The position numbers were made by a program, and so were the translations under genes. A stretch of DNA of 64,000 nt from Chromobotia macracanthus (lineage: Eukaryota > Chordata > Actinopteri > Cypriniformes > Botiidae), in assembly GCA_036877525.1 (NCBI GenBank), contig JAZGTH010000059.1, forward strand, positions 1,922,001 to 1,986,000, written 5' to 3'. The notes beneath the pieces are model-generated. The model did no database searches, had not been told where the DNA came from, and saw nothing but the letters and a program-made list of their open reading frames with translations. Positions 25,884 to 38,454 of this stretch are shown here, piece by piece; within the stretch, counting starts at the first letter, position 1, and the number at the start of each line of letters is the position of its first letter.

Positions 25884-28266
25884 TCCATTGTTTTCAATTA
25901 CTGGATGCCATGGTCACAATGAAGCATCTTTGATGAATGCCGCAAAATGGACATCTATGTTTACAGCTCATTCAACAGGATCAGGTTTAACGGAACAGAA
26001 CATTCATAAGGTTTGTGTCACAAATTTTGGGTTTTTGTTCAATTAACCAAACACTGGCCACAAAACACAATATTTATTAAACAAATAAAAAAGGGTTTTG
26101 CTCTTGGTTAACTAATTTTACTAAATGAAATAAAAGCTGTTAAACTAAATAGGAAAAGCATGTGGTTTATACAGATCTCTGTGGTTTACACTACTGAAAC
26201 CAAAGCCGAGGCAGATTACGCATATATTAAGTGCTTTTCTTTAAAACAGTGCATCCAAAGGCAGAGCAGCCAGATGTCATTTTAATAATTTTACCAGTAG
26301 ATAAATTGATCAAAACCTGTGTAAAATGATTCCACTCTGAAATACAATTCCACTTTGTAAAAGGCTGACTCTTAAAATCATGCAAACACAGGTACTGGAT
26401 ATACCCTTAGGACTACTATCAGTTTAACTGCCATCAATTTAAGACCTTAGGACTCCTGCCTGAAGTAAAACCTTTGTTTTAAACCTGTTTGTATAGGGTT
26501 TACTTTCAGTCAGCAGGTACCATATATAAGAGAATCCAAGTACAACATTTTTTGTAGAAACGTACCTAATTTACAGCCAGAATGCCCTTGCCTAGGTCAG
26601 AAATTACTACAGCAACTGTCACAAATTTCCTTGTATGGAAAATTTAGCGGCTATGATACTTCAGAGTATATACTGAAAATATACTGAGAAATGAAAATAT
26701 ATTACCATGCAAAGTGGTAAACAACAGCAAAATAAAAGCATACAGAAAATCTGATTTTGTAGAATGTGCTTAAGTTTTGGTATTCAGTTCAGTTCAGTCA
26801 TGTTATCTTTCCCATCAGTTCTTCTACCAGTCTGAACAAGGAATGCAAGAAAACATCTAATAAGCGTCACCTGCATTTCTGTGCTTTCTGTGGTCTGTTA
26901 ATAAGGATTAATAAACCTCCATTTTAGATTAACATTAAAAAAACCTCCTATTTACTCATACATTAAGCAATAATACCAGCACATCTCTGTAACAGATCAA
27001 CTGTAGGTGGAGTGTAAATGTTAGTTTATGTTTTGGTTGATATTTTTTCAACCAAAAATGTAGTTATTTTTTGTAATGACTGATAAGAGTGTTTAATGTT
27101 TTACATGTCGAGCAGGAACACAGTGGTTTCCTGTCTGGGTCTGGAAGAAATTTCCAGATTTTCTCCTGTTCATTGTTTTAGACATGCTGGTTACTGAAAA
27201 ATTATTTAATAGACCAACAATGAGCTCCTATTGTAGTTCTTGACCTCTCAGAGACTGAAGGGTTGCACAGCAGTCATGTTAGACGGTGTTAGGTTTCCTC
27301 AAAGTAATCTTTCCTCCCTGAAGGTCTAAGGCCATATTGAAAGGGATCAGCTTTCTGTTTTAAGCTGCACGTCCCACAAGCTGTTAGTTGATGGGGAATG
27401 TCAACAAACAATTTAAGTAGGTTTGGTCAGAGCTTTGATAAATGTGTTGACCTCTCTAATACACAAACATGGAGATGATAAATTAGATTTCCTAATGGGC
27501 TTTTAGAATTATCCCAGAGAGAAATTAACTTAGCAAAGAAAATAGGGCAGATCTACAGCAATACATCTTTAAATAAAAATGTGATGTTCTGATGAATGAT
27601 AAGCCATTTAATGAATAAAACAAATCATAAGATGCCCATTACACATCTCTGCAAACACAGTTTTATTTATGCAAAAGAAAAGTAAAAAAAAACACACAAA
27701 GTGAAGCCAATGTAGACAAAAAGCTTTTTTATTGCTTAAAAAATGTAGTGCAAATGTAAAGAATTTATGATTCTTTACAAATGTATGTCTTTAATAACCA
27801 GACATAAGTCATAAATTTGATTTACCAAACCTAAATGGATGCACCTGCTTGGGAACAAAATGAAACTGTCGGGAAAGCCTCCGAATTTTAGAAGTGAGTC
27901 ACAAATACACAAGCAAACAGCTAATCTGCAGCTCTGATAAAATCACCGGCCGTATGAGACTGTGACATGCAGGGCTGAGAGAATAGGTTAAATAAGTAAA
28001 GCCGTGAGTAACAGAAAGACATCCTACTGATAACAGAACATGGATTCAGTTTCAACACACAGGTGTTCTCAGACCAGAGACATCTTACTAGCATTATCTA
28101 CTGCTGGAAGCTCTAATGTCCTCAACCCCCAGCATTAGCTGCCTGGGACACAACTTTGAGAACATCTGTGATAAAACATCTTTTATAAAAGCCAAGGACC
28201 GAGGCATAATATTAAACATAATATGATAAATAAATACAATATGTAGATGTAGAAATTGTCATTGAG

Positions 28267-28537
28267 TTAAAGGGATAGTAGATTTATCATCTACTCAGCC
28301 TCATTCATTCTAAACCTGTTTGACTTTTTTGCTTTCGAACACAAAATAAGATATTTTGAAGGATGCTGGTACAGTGGCAACCATTGACTTCTATTGTATC
28401 GAAGCAAAACCACTGAGACATTTCTCAAAATACCTTTATTTGTGTTCTATAGAATAAATAGTCATATCGGTTTGAAATGACATGGAGATGAGGAAATAAT
28501 GGAACCATTTTTAATTTTTAGGTGAATTATCCCTTTA
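28267..28537. mobile_element. Short inverted-repeat DNA element (MITE)
   Basis: The left end is TTAAAGGGATAGTAGATTTA and the right end, reverse-complemented, TAAAGGGATAATTCACCT. The interior has AACCTGTTTGACTTTTTTGC and 'tgacttctattgtat', the usual body of this dispersed cyprinid repeat. It is the same family as 6181-6494. Flanking duplications are unclear. Confidence 0.8.
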
Positions 28538-31500
28538 TTGGCTTCTCTTGTTCTGCGTAATCAAGAACTGATCAATGGAAAGCATGTTTTATAATCATCA
28601 CCTAGTTCCAAAGCTCAAAGGAACTCAAAGACTAACTCACTGACCTATGTTTTGAATTGTTTTTAATTATTTTCATTTTCTAATTGTGTGTTGACAAGTG
28701 ATGACAATTTAATAATCACAATGATGACAAACGCCACTCCACACCAGTCAGGCAAGTCAAATATTTAATTTAAATACTTAATTTTGTGCAAACATGCCAC
28801 ATAATAATATGACATTTAAGGGCAAACTTCCAGACTCGCTTAGGAAGTGCCTCAGGTTGATCTTTAGTGGCCCATCTTTTCTTATGCTCTGCCAGGTGCC
28901 TGCCATGACAACATCTGTCATCAAGACCTTAGTGACTGGGAATCACCCTGGAAAAATAAAAGCTGCGGTCGTGGGTTTGTTTAAGCAAAGTATGTTCTGT
29001 TGTTTGGAGAGTGTTAAAGAGGATTGTGGTGCATTAAAGAATAACTGCAGAGCAAACATTTCATCCATTAGAACTTGGTACAGAAGCATACCAGCCTTTT
29101 ACACTTGCTTGATTCTACGTCTTTACTCCTGCCATGTAACCTGTGGCCCTCTAACATGTACAGTATGTTTCTGTTATTGAGGTAAGTTACTAAGGAGGGG
29201 TAAGTATGTGTCTGTCTGCAATAACTTTTATGCTTCTATGACAGGGATCACCATTATGAAGCTCCATCTTCAATTTCTAGCTGTACATCAATCATATACA
29301 TTATGTATGGTATTGATGCATTACTAGTACATTTGTACTAATGTAATGCAGAGTAAAACAAATACTAGAAGTAATATATATATATACATATATATTACAA
29401 AGAATACAATACATGTGAAAACTAGAAGCATTGGTCATCTGATGGTGTTATTTCATCAAGAAAAAGTGTGGATGTTGGTTTCTAGCACCTATGACATGTG
29501 AATAAAGGAATTCACTGTGGATTCACAGAGGGAAGCACTGTGCTTGCTCTGAAAGCCCCACTTCCTCTCTGTACATCGTGATATACCAGGCACATTCATG
29601 TCAACTACTGCAGGTCACTGGCTGACTCAGACCCAGCAGGGTGGAGGAAAGAGGCAGCAGTGGGGGACTTGTGGCTCCCTGCAGATCAAGGGCCCAGAAG
29701 TTCCTGCTGGAGCCACTGCCAGGTGAGGGAGAATAACTCGGGTCAGAAACATGATATTCCGGGTTGTGAATCGGCCTGTGAATGGCAGTCACTCCCATTA
29801 ATGGAGGGAAAGAAATACAAATCCTCTCTGGTGACTTTCAAAACTTGTTGGACCAGATTCTGCATGACTTTGTGAAGCAAAAACAGCAGAGCAGTGAGGA
29901 AGCCTTAAGCTGCAAGTTGTGGCTTTTTTCCAGTTTACTATAAACCACAACACAAGATATAACTATTACTTATGACAACAACACAAGCCTTTTCAATGCC
30001 ATGAATAATAAAAATGTTGCATAAAAACAAACCAAGTTTGTGGGGTTAAATGCAGTTATAAAAACAGCACAAAACAATATCTGTATGTTCTGTTATGTTG
30101 TCAAGATGACATAACATTCTGCATAGGCTAAGCATATATACATACGGAAAAGGCCTATTTTCTCACCTTTAAATGTTTTTTGGCTAAACAACCCACTGTC
30201 AAATGTAATGCATTTATAAAATATCTTTTTTACATTTTTCAGACTGCTTCAGTTTCAACTACTTACAAAATCTTTTTTCAAAAAAACAAACAAAATTAGT
30301 ATTAATTTTTTGTAGTGAAAGGGTAAGTAATTGTAATAATGTCTATTTTAATCATATTAATTGAGTCAAATACACCAAAATCTTACTGATGTGGCTGTGT
30401 GGGTACAAAAACAAAGTGATTGGGAAACACAGTCAAAAAATCTGACAATGAAGACCTGTAGTTCTCCATTCATTAAAGACATAACAGTGTATCTCAACAG
30501 AGAGTCCTGCAGTCACAAGCCAAATGGCAATGAGCTATGCCTCCAATTCAAAGCAGTCACGCTGGATCAGAATCACAGGCCAGCTAATTGAAATCCTACA
30601 TGCACACAAACACACTAATCTGGCTCTATTCTTTTGAAGTGGTCCGGTTCAGCTGTATAATTTTTAATCCCCTCTTCAGCCTCTTGACACATCCAAAGAT
30701 CCAAGGATTCAGACATGTAGCTCAGAATAACACAATGGAATCAATTGCAAATGTCTCAAATAAAGAGAAAGGAGGATCCTGCTCTTACAAAAATGTCTGC
30801 TGGAGCAATATTACCATGGAACAATGTACCATATACTATAAGCATAAGTTTAGCAACATTTTGGGGGAAATTAAAAAAAAACTTTGTTAAAAGTGAGATA
30901 AACTGTGTATATATTACGTAAGTAATATACTGTATAGCTGCTTTATTTATTATGAAAGCGTCACGTCATTAGTTTCTCTTAGTAATCTTCTCCACAGTGA
31001 TACATGCTCTTTATACAAGTTAAGCCATTCATCGATGTTGCTTCTCTTCTGGATTCCTTGTACTGTACCTTGTCTCTCCCCTTTGTTCGAAGAACTCTAC
31101 TTTCTGAAACTTGGAAACAGAGTAGAGCCCTTTGTAGGAAAGTTGATATATAATAATGTCTTGGTATGGAGAGACTGGACTGAGAAGGGATATAACAAGG
31201 GATATAATATCTTTGTGGCAGCTGCAGAAAACCAAGAGGATGGAACACATGGTAAGTTTGATTCCCTTGAACTTTGAGCTACCAAAACCAGGATGAGAGG
31301 GCAAAGGGGGCTAATTAGGAATTTTCATGAAAGGATTTAGCCTCTCTTTTGTCTTTGAGGCTCAGATGGCAAAATCTCACATTCTCCCATGCAAGACCTT
31401 TTCATGGATTGTGTCAGAGTTTAATCGGATTCCTTCAATGAAGGGAAAACACACCCCTCACTCACTGGTACCTTTGTTCATGTTTACTAGTAAACATCTT

Positions 31501-33375
31501 TTTATAAACACAGTTTGTTATAGTTGGAGATCACCTGACACTATGCTTGTGATTCAGTCTGCAAACCGTGTCAAAGAAGATCATTCATGATGTTCCACAA
31601 CATGTGCTCCCCAAATGTTGTCAAGAACTGTTCAAATGAAGGAATGAGACAGTAAGATGGTTTAACAAATGCTGCTAAAAAATAAATAAAAATAATGCTT
31701 TAAAACAGTGCATCAAAACATGCCAAAACCCCCAGACTACAATTAGACAAGGGACTTTAAAGGTAATGTCTACAATGTCCAACAAATTATGGGACGACTG
31801 GACTGTTGTGCAAGGAATGGTAAGGAAAGATATTTAGGCCCATTTATAATCATTTAGAAAACTTTGAGAATTGCACCACACTTCTACATTTAGAAACAGA
31901 TTAAGATTACAAGAAATTATTACTAAGAAATTAAGATTACACCTAGAATGTAGGGTCTTGGGAGGTGTTTTCAAAGTTGAATTACTTTTAAACTTGACAT
32001 ACAGTTTTTAAAGCTCAACATTTATGATAGGAAACTGTAACAGGTGTATATTCATATATTAAAGTATTATTGAAATTACACATTTTAAATGTCAGAATAA
32101 GAAGAGGTTAAAAGCTCTTTGCTTGCTGGATATGCAATGTGATTTATCCACAGAAATCCAGACACTCTTTCCCATGAGGTGAAAAAACTTCAAAGGAATT
32201 GAAAAATCCTTTGGAGACATGCTGATATATCTGGTTGCTGATGCTGAGGAAAGAAAAATGTTGTACCACGTTTTTAAGAAAACATTAAGATTGACTTAAT
32301 GCATACAAATGTGGGGTTAATGTAATGCCCTCCACAACATATAGTGAAGGTTGATTTCTGTTTTTTCTAATAGTACTAATATATTATTATTATGTAATAT
32401 TATTATATTAAAGGCTAATATATTTTTTTCTACAGTCACTTAGAAATAGTTAAACATTTGTGTTCAAATCCTCTAGTTCACATTGTTTAACAGACTACAT
32501 ATAAATCTTCATAGGCTGATAAAAGGCAGCAGCTTAACTACAGGGTGCAAAAAGGGCCCCTGTAAGACAAATCGGATACATCTGCTCAGTAAAGCATTCA
32601 AATGGGGTGCCAGAGCAACTAATTAGCATTAAAATACACTGCAAAGGCAGTATGAGGTGATATTATGATAAATTTAGGTCTATATTAATCAAACTCATCC
32701 TCCCTCTATACAGTTTATATTCTATATTATATATGTATAAAACGTGCAGTACTAAAAGGACTTGGATGACAGTAATGGAATAATAGGACATAACAGGCAA
32801 AAATAACAGATGGGTTAAGGGTGCAGGAAGCCCCAGGCACTCGCACTGACCCAGTGACTGTGATCTTGCCTGAGTCACTCATGCAGTTAACGCAAAACAA
32901 ACTTTGCTAAATAATTCAAAAAGAGCATAAGTAATGCACCGCGTTGAGGGACCCTCTCATACGCTCTGTTGCACAAGCTTGTGTTATGCGCTCATCCCAT
33001 AAAAAGCATCATTATCTAAAGACCATCAGCTTTTGTCAAGTTCTTCAACATGGTGCAGGAAAACAAAGGGGTCAGATGAAGCCATTGCTCAGCCTTCTGC
33101 CTCACCGTCCCCATTGAGATGGCACTCTGCGTAATGGAGAGTCTGATCAGCACATGGAACACTGAACCTCCTCCCCCGCTCTTAATAAGACCTCTGTCTG
33201 AAGCACACCGCTTGTAAAAAGGTGGCGTTTTCATCTAAGTTTCATATGTGGTTAACCACAGTTTATGTTAAGGGTATTACAAGATGATTGTGAGAAAACC
33301 ATCCTGTTCCTCATGTCTGCACTGACTGCATTAGCAACTAAATTGGGATTAAAAGGAACAACGAGAAAAAGATTT

Positions 33376-33407
33376 CCTCAGATGAGTCGATTTTGACTCG
33401 TCTGAGG
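33376..33407. repeat. Short inverted repeat (hairpin)
   Basis: CCTCAGATGAGTC and GACTCGTCTGAGG form 13-bp arms with one mismatch around a 6-nt loop. Function is unknown. Confidence 0.8.
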
Positions 33408-36097
33408 ATTGTCTGAATGACTTGGTTTAAAACCAGTGCTATATATTTAGGCTGGTATCAGGTTCACCTGACACTGGTTAGATGCATTTTTCTTAGGGGA
33501 TGTTTTGTTGAACAATCCATCAACATGACCTAAAAACCAGCAATAAAACACACAGAGAAACAACAACTCTAACCTTAGCGTGACATTCCTCCTGTCTGCA
33601 TCATACTATCACACAACAGCCCTTATACTCGGTCATGACATCAAGTAATAATGACCCACATGACCTGTCCTAATGCTTCCTTCTCCTTCTTGTTATTGGG
33701 AGGTCTTAAATAACACCTTTCTGTTTCTACAATGACACATCTGGAGAAACACCTGCCCAGGTTCAATAATGTTATCACAGAGGTGTTCAGCTAATGCTTC
33801 TTTTGGTCGATGGATATGTAAAGACATGGGCCTTTCTGTCTTTAAAATTCATAAAAACAAAGTGGATTCATTATTATTATGTTTCTAAACAGCACTTAAA
33901 AAGATAAAGCAAACAGATTACAGTAGCTTGAAAAATACTTATGTTTATTTGCTTTTGTGGGTCAACCATAAGTACTGCAAATTTTTCAACGTACTTAAAC
34001 TAAAAATGACTGCAAGTTTAAGAATCTGTATAATTGTAACAAATCACATTTTAAATAATACATTCCATTTACCGAAGTTTATTTTATGCTATACAAACCT
34101 TTTTTATGCTTTTATGCTATACATACCTTGATTTAGATGTACAGAAAATAACACAAACCTACGTGTGAAATGATCTTGAGTTACACCACCCCCACCTAAA
34201 TAAAGTAAACCTAAGAGACAGCGCGTACGATAAATATACGTGAGCATTTTAAAAACGAAGGCAAATGCATTTTTCACGCTGGTGAGGATCCTTTTATCTC
34301 TTAAACAGTTTCTTCTTGAATTCATTGTTCTGTCCGTGTCCCTTCAACCAAGACTGCTGCCCCATCACAAATCAGACAGTCTACAGATGGGCTTTAGACA
34401 CACATAACTGTATAATTCTATTCTTTCTATGCATGTTTACTGGAGACAATGCATTTCCTTGCAATGCTCTTAATATGACTGGAATCTAAGACTATATAGA
34501 CCTTAGTTTGTTCAACAGTGAACACATGCTTTAATCTGAACTGCTCTTATTGAATTTAAAGAAGAAAATGTTGCTCTGGCTCTATGCAGTACATTTGCTT
34601 TGCATTGTTTAAAATGATCTCCATTGCTGTGATGTCATTAGGGCTTTCCCTTTGAGGGTGCAGTTTTCCGTCTCAGTGGAAATGTTTTTACTTATATCTT
34701 ATATCAAAGGAAGCTTGGCTCATAACTATCTCCTGCATGACAGGTTTCCTCTTATTGCTGAGTGTGAATTTTTCACAGTTTTGCTTCCCCATGTGTCCTT
34801 GACTGCCTGTGTTGAGTCTTTTTCCTTTACACACCACACACAGGCTACAGATAAGATGTATTTCAGACTCATTTTTCTCACTGTGGAACGAACACAGTAA
34901 TCTGTCTTCCCCAGCACCGCACAGGTGCAGAAGCTAAATCTATACATATAAACAGGACAGACAACAATAAATAGATACCCTATACATAAACACAGATTAT
35001 GCTATAAGGGGTACGTTCATATAAAGGTCAATGAAATGAGAAGCCGATACTTTTGTGGTCTGTCAACATTAGGCATTGGCTGTGAGCCAAATAGCATTAA
35101 ATAAAATAAACTTACATAACAAATAATAAATGAGGATTTTAGTAGCCTACAAAGTGCACATCATGATAAAACAATGGCAGATTAATAATAGCTCTACAGT
35201 ACAAATGGACAGAACCGATGATCTAGGTTCAAATACAACACACTGTGATTTAACCACTCCTACAAAACATAGCAAACACAAAGCGCCGAACAAGGCTTCA
35301 TCAAAGCTAGGGCTCGAAACCATCACAAATACATCAAATCTTTACAGACATGCACCTGCTGCATAATTTATTATGAAACATTATAGAGCCATTGTTCTGC
35401 GTGTTTGTATACTAGTGCATCTATGAGCCCTGATTAGTTCCATATAATACTTTACAAATGTACGACCCTGGACCTACATTCCTGTATTGAATCAGGGTGG
35501 GCCACCGATTCCTGACCTTTTGTATACACAAAATGGTTCACTTCATGATTTTGACAAAATCCACGTTTAATGGGGACAGAAAAAGAGAGTTAAATAAATT
35601 ATCTTTGGAAAAAGTCTCCAGAAAGCAGAATCTCTTTATACAATTATTTGCATGTACATAGTGTAGCACATTAAAGCAAAGTGTGTTTGTGGGACAAGAT
35701 AACCTTTGAGAAAAGGATCTTTTTGTACACCTGTCCTTTGAGCCTTAAGGATCCTTTGTCACTTTGGCACACCAAATGAGTTCTCTTCACACAAGTTTCA
35801 AGTTATTATATGTTATAAGGTACAAAAAATAATAAATCTACATCACGAGCGACGACACAAACTAAAACGCTCCCATTACAATCAATGGGAGAGTTCAGTG
35901 CGGTTTGCAGGGTACACAGTTTCTCTATTTATAATGCAAGCGTTCAGATTTGGCTGTCAAACAGTCTGTTCAGAAACAGCATGGTCTTGTTCGGTGAATT
36001 TTGTTCACAAATGTTGTTACAGGTCTCGCAAACAGCTTTCTCATGCAATAATCGGCGCAGGCACAGCAGGTCAAATAAAAGCGTTCCGGGTACTTAC

Positions 36098-36345
36098 CTA
36101 AAATGACTCAAACGACTGCAGTGAAACTTTTACCACGGCCGATTCATCCCTTTATTGCACCGACCGAATAAAGTCACGTATATCAATGGCCTCCTTTCAG
36201 ATCTCTGTACTCATGACACGTCTGAGCTCAATCCTGAACTCAAGGGTTTCCTAAAAGGCGGATGAGACGCTCGGCGGAGCCTATCGGAGGTCGAGAGGAG
36301 GCGCGTCCCGATGGATCCGCGCACACGCGCACTCGGAGGACGCGC
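36098..36345 (-). promoter_or_regulatory. Probable lypd6 promoter and non-coding first exon
   Basis: A CpG-rich block (36235-36350; CGGATGAGACGCTCGGCGGA, GCGCGTCCCGATGGATCCGC) sits in AT-rich DNA. On the minus strand it leads to a strong donor TTTTAG|GTAAGTA at 36098/36097. The next fitting acceptor on that strand ahead of the lypd6 ATG is at 25559 (TTTAACAG). I infer a 5' UTR exon ending at 36098; its 5' end is approximate. Confidence 0.6.
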
Positions 36346-37204
36346 GTACGTGTTTTCTGGGTATAATAATTAAAATAATAACTCGAGGTAAATAATAATG
36401 TTTACTACAGCCAACCTCTTGCCCTCACACACATTTGTTGAGATTACATTGTAATCAAAACACGGGTTGTCTGATTTATGATTCTTCCAGAGAGCGATGG
36501 AAATGCGACTATAAATGTTCTCACAAACCGGTTTTGACGTTTTACTGTATTTGTAAGTAGGTTGTCAAAGGTTTGGCCCGGGCAAATACAGCTAAATTTG
36601 TTATGCAGGGATACCTACTATATTGATAATCTTATGCAAGCTACCTGCAGCCATTTACAGTTATAGCCTATAATATACATGGAGGAACCAAAGGCTGTAG
36701 TCAGTCAGTTGAAACAATTTTGGGGCATTAACTTTAAAAGACTTTAATGTGGAAAAATGCTATTGCGTGACTATAATTCCCTTAGGAAATGCGGTCTAGT
36801 TAGGCAGCTGACTATCAGACTGTAGTATGACTATTAACTTATTATACTTTAAATAATACATAGCAGCAGCTTTTGGTTCAAACAAAGCTATAAAGTTATT
36901 TACATTATTTACAAGCATACATATATTCCAAATTTAAGTTAATTTGGTCAGTGTACAGTAGAAAAACAGTTCACCACAAAACAAACATTAGCCTATTTAT
37001 GAAGAAAAATAAATTTTAAATCATTTAGATCATTTAAATCAATGAAGCTGTGTATTCAAATGACAAATTTTAGAAATACCATTTTTGCATGCTCATATTT
37101 TCAGTTTTTCAAGCAGGTTCTCAGCACAGTGAGACAATGTCTGTGTTGGCATACCTTGAGTCAGATAAATGTTAACATTTTTGTGAGGGCAAGTTAAAAG
37201 CCAT

Positions 37205-37244
37205 GGGGGGAGGGGGTTGGGGGGGTTTGACCCATAAACCGGGG
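37205..37244 (+). repeat. G-run cluster, possible G-quadruplex
   Basis: Runs of six, five and seven G are separated by A and TT, and a fourth run of four G lies 15 bases later. The composition could form a quadruplex on the plus strand. Confidence 0.6.
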
Positions 37245-38418
37245 AGTGTCAGAGACCCCCCTGTCACTACTGTGCCTTTGAGCTGAGCTCTGAACCCCAG
37301 GTAGCTTCAAGAGGGCTGTCGTTGTAATTACTGTACAGTGAATCACTTTGATTAAAAGCATGAACCTCACACATTACTATATCATGTATGCTCAACTTGT
37401 TATTAACTAATTGTCTGCTACATCTCCAAATATTCTATCCATTGATGTTCTATGCCACAAAAATCCAAGTTTCCCCCAAGGCAAAAATTACCAACAAAAA
37501 CACAAAGAGACTGATAAAATGTGGCATATTCTAAAGTGTGGTATGCAGAAGTCAGTAAACCCATGAAATAACCATGAAATAAATGTTTTAGTTCCTTAAT
37601 GTAATTTAGAGCTTTATTTATTTTATATTAAGGCTTTAAAATAGGCTATTTTCTCTATTTTCTCAAAAAATAATAAAAAATGTATTCATAAAAAATATTA
37701 ATTTAATTGGTACAAGGTGGTAGCATATCTCTTTTTATGTGTACAGCCTAAGAACATTGAAAAACTTTAAAAAAATGATGTTTTATTTGTTATTAAAGAT
37801 TTGATGTTTTGAAGATGATGGACTTCCTCTGGAAAAACTCTGGGGCCCTAAAACATTAGTGTAAGTAAGTGTAAGTAAATCCATCATAGCTACTTAAAAG
37901 CCTGTGCCTAAAGATCTACTTCAAAGGTCTGGTGCTCAGAGAAGCTCTACACAGGATGAGAGTTTGATTTGTAGTGAGTGGATTTAGACAGCAATGAGGG
38001 AGGCCTCTGCTGTTTTATGGAAGTGCAGATAGATTAATGGCAGGGTTAGAACATAAGGTGAGACCAGCCATGTATATACGGTTTCATTGTGGTTTATTCA
38101 CTTAGTATACCGCTTCAATTGTGATTGTATAGGGTCCAAAATGAACTATTTCCAAAAAAAGAGCAAATTAAGAACATTTATAAATTTGAATATTTCTTAC
38201 TGCCATTGTTTTATTAAAATGTTTGGTTTAAAATGATTTACCTTTTACTTTGCATACAATGTTTGTGACAAGTAGTGATCACCAAAGAAAATCACTTGCA
38301 AAAGATACAAGCCAAATTCATGTCTCTTAGTTCAACATCAACTTTAACCAAAACATAAAGACCTCAAATATTTACTTTTGTATGTCACCACATTTTGGAA
38401 AACAAACAAACAAAGTCT

Positions 38419-38454
38419 CAGTGAGGACAATAGTTCAGACTATCGTCCTCACTG
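38419..38454. repeat. Near-perfect hairpin, 16-bp arms, 4-nt loop
   Basis: CAGTGAGGACAATAGT, the loop TCAG, then ACTATCGTCCTCACTG. Only one position is mispaired, and it would be a G-U wobble in a minus-strand transcript. No known RNA was recognised. Confidence 0.85.

Larger units (their letters stand above)
25559..36097 (-). other. lypd6 first intron (inferred)
   Basis: This is the interval between the proposed non-coding first exon (donor at 36097) and the acceptor at 25559. It contains a MITE (28267-28537), a small tandem repeat (25846-25883), a hairpin (33376-33407) and many short ORFs, none recognisable. The longest of these, 28794-29180 on the plus strand, has no family resemblance. 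No RNA gene was recognised. Confidence 0.5.
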
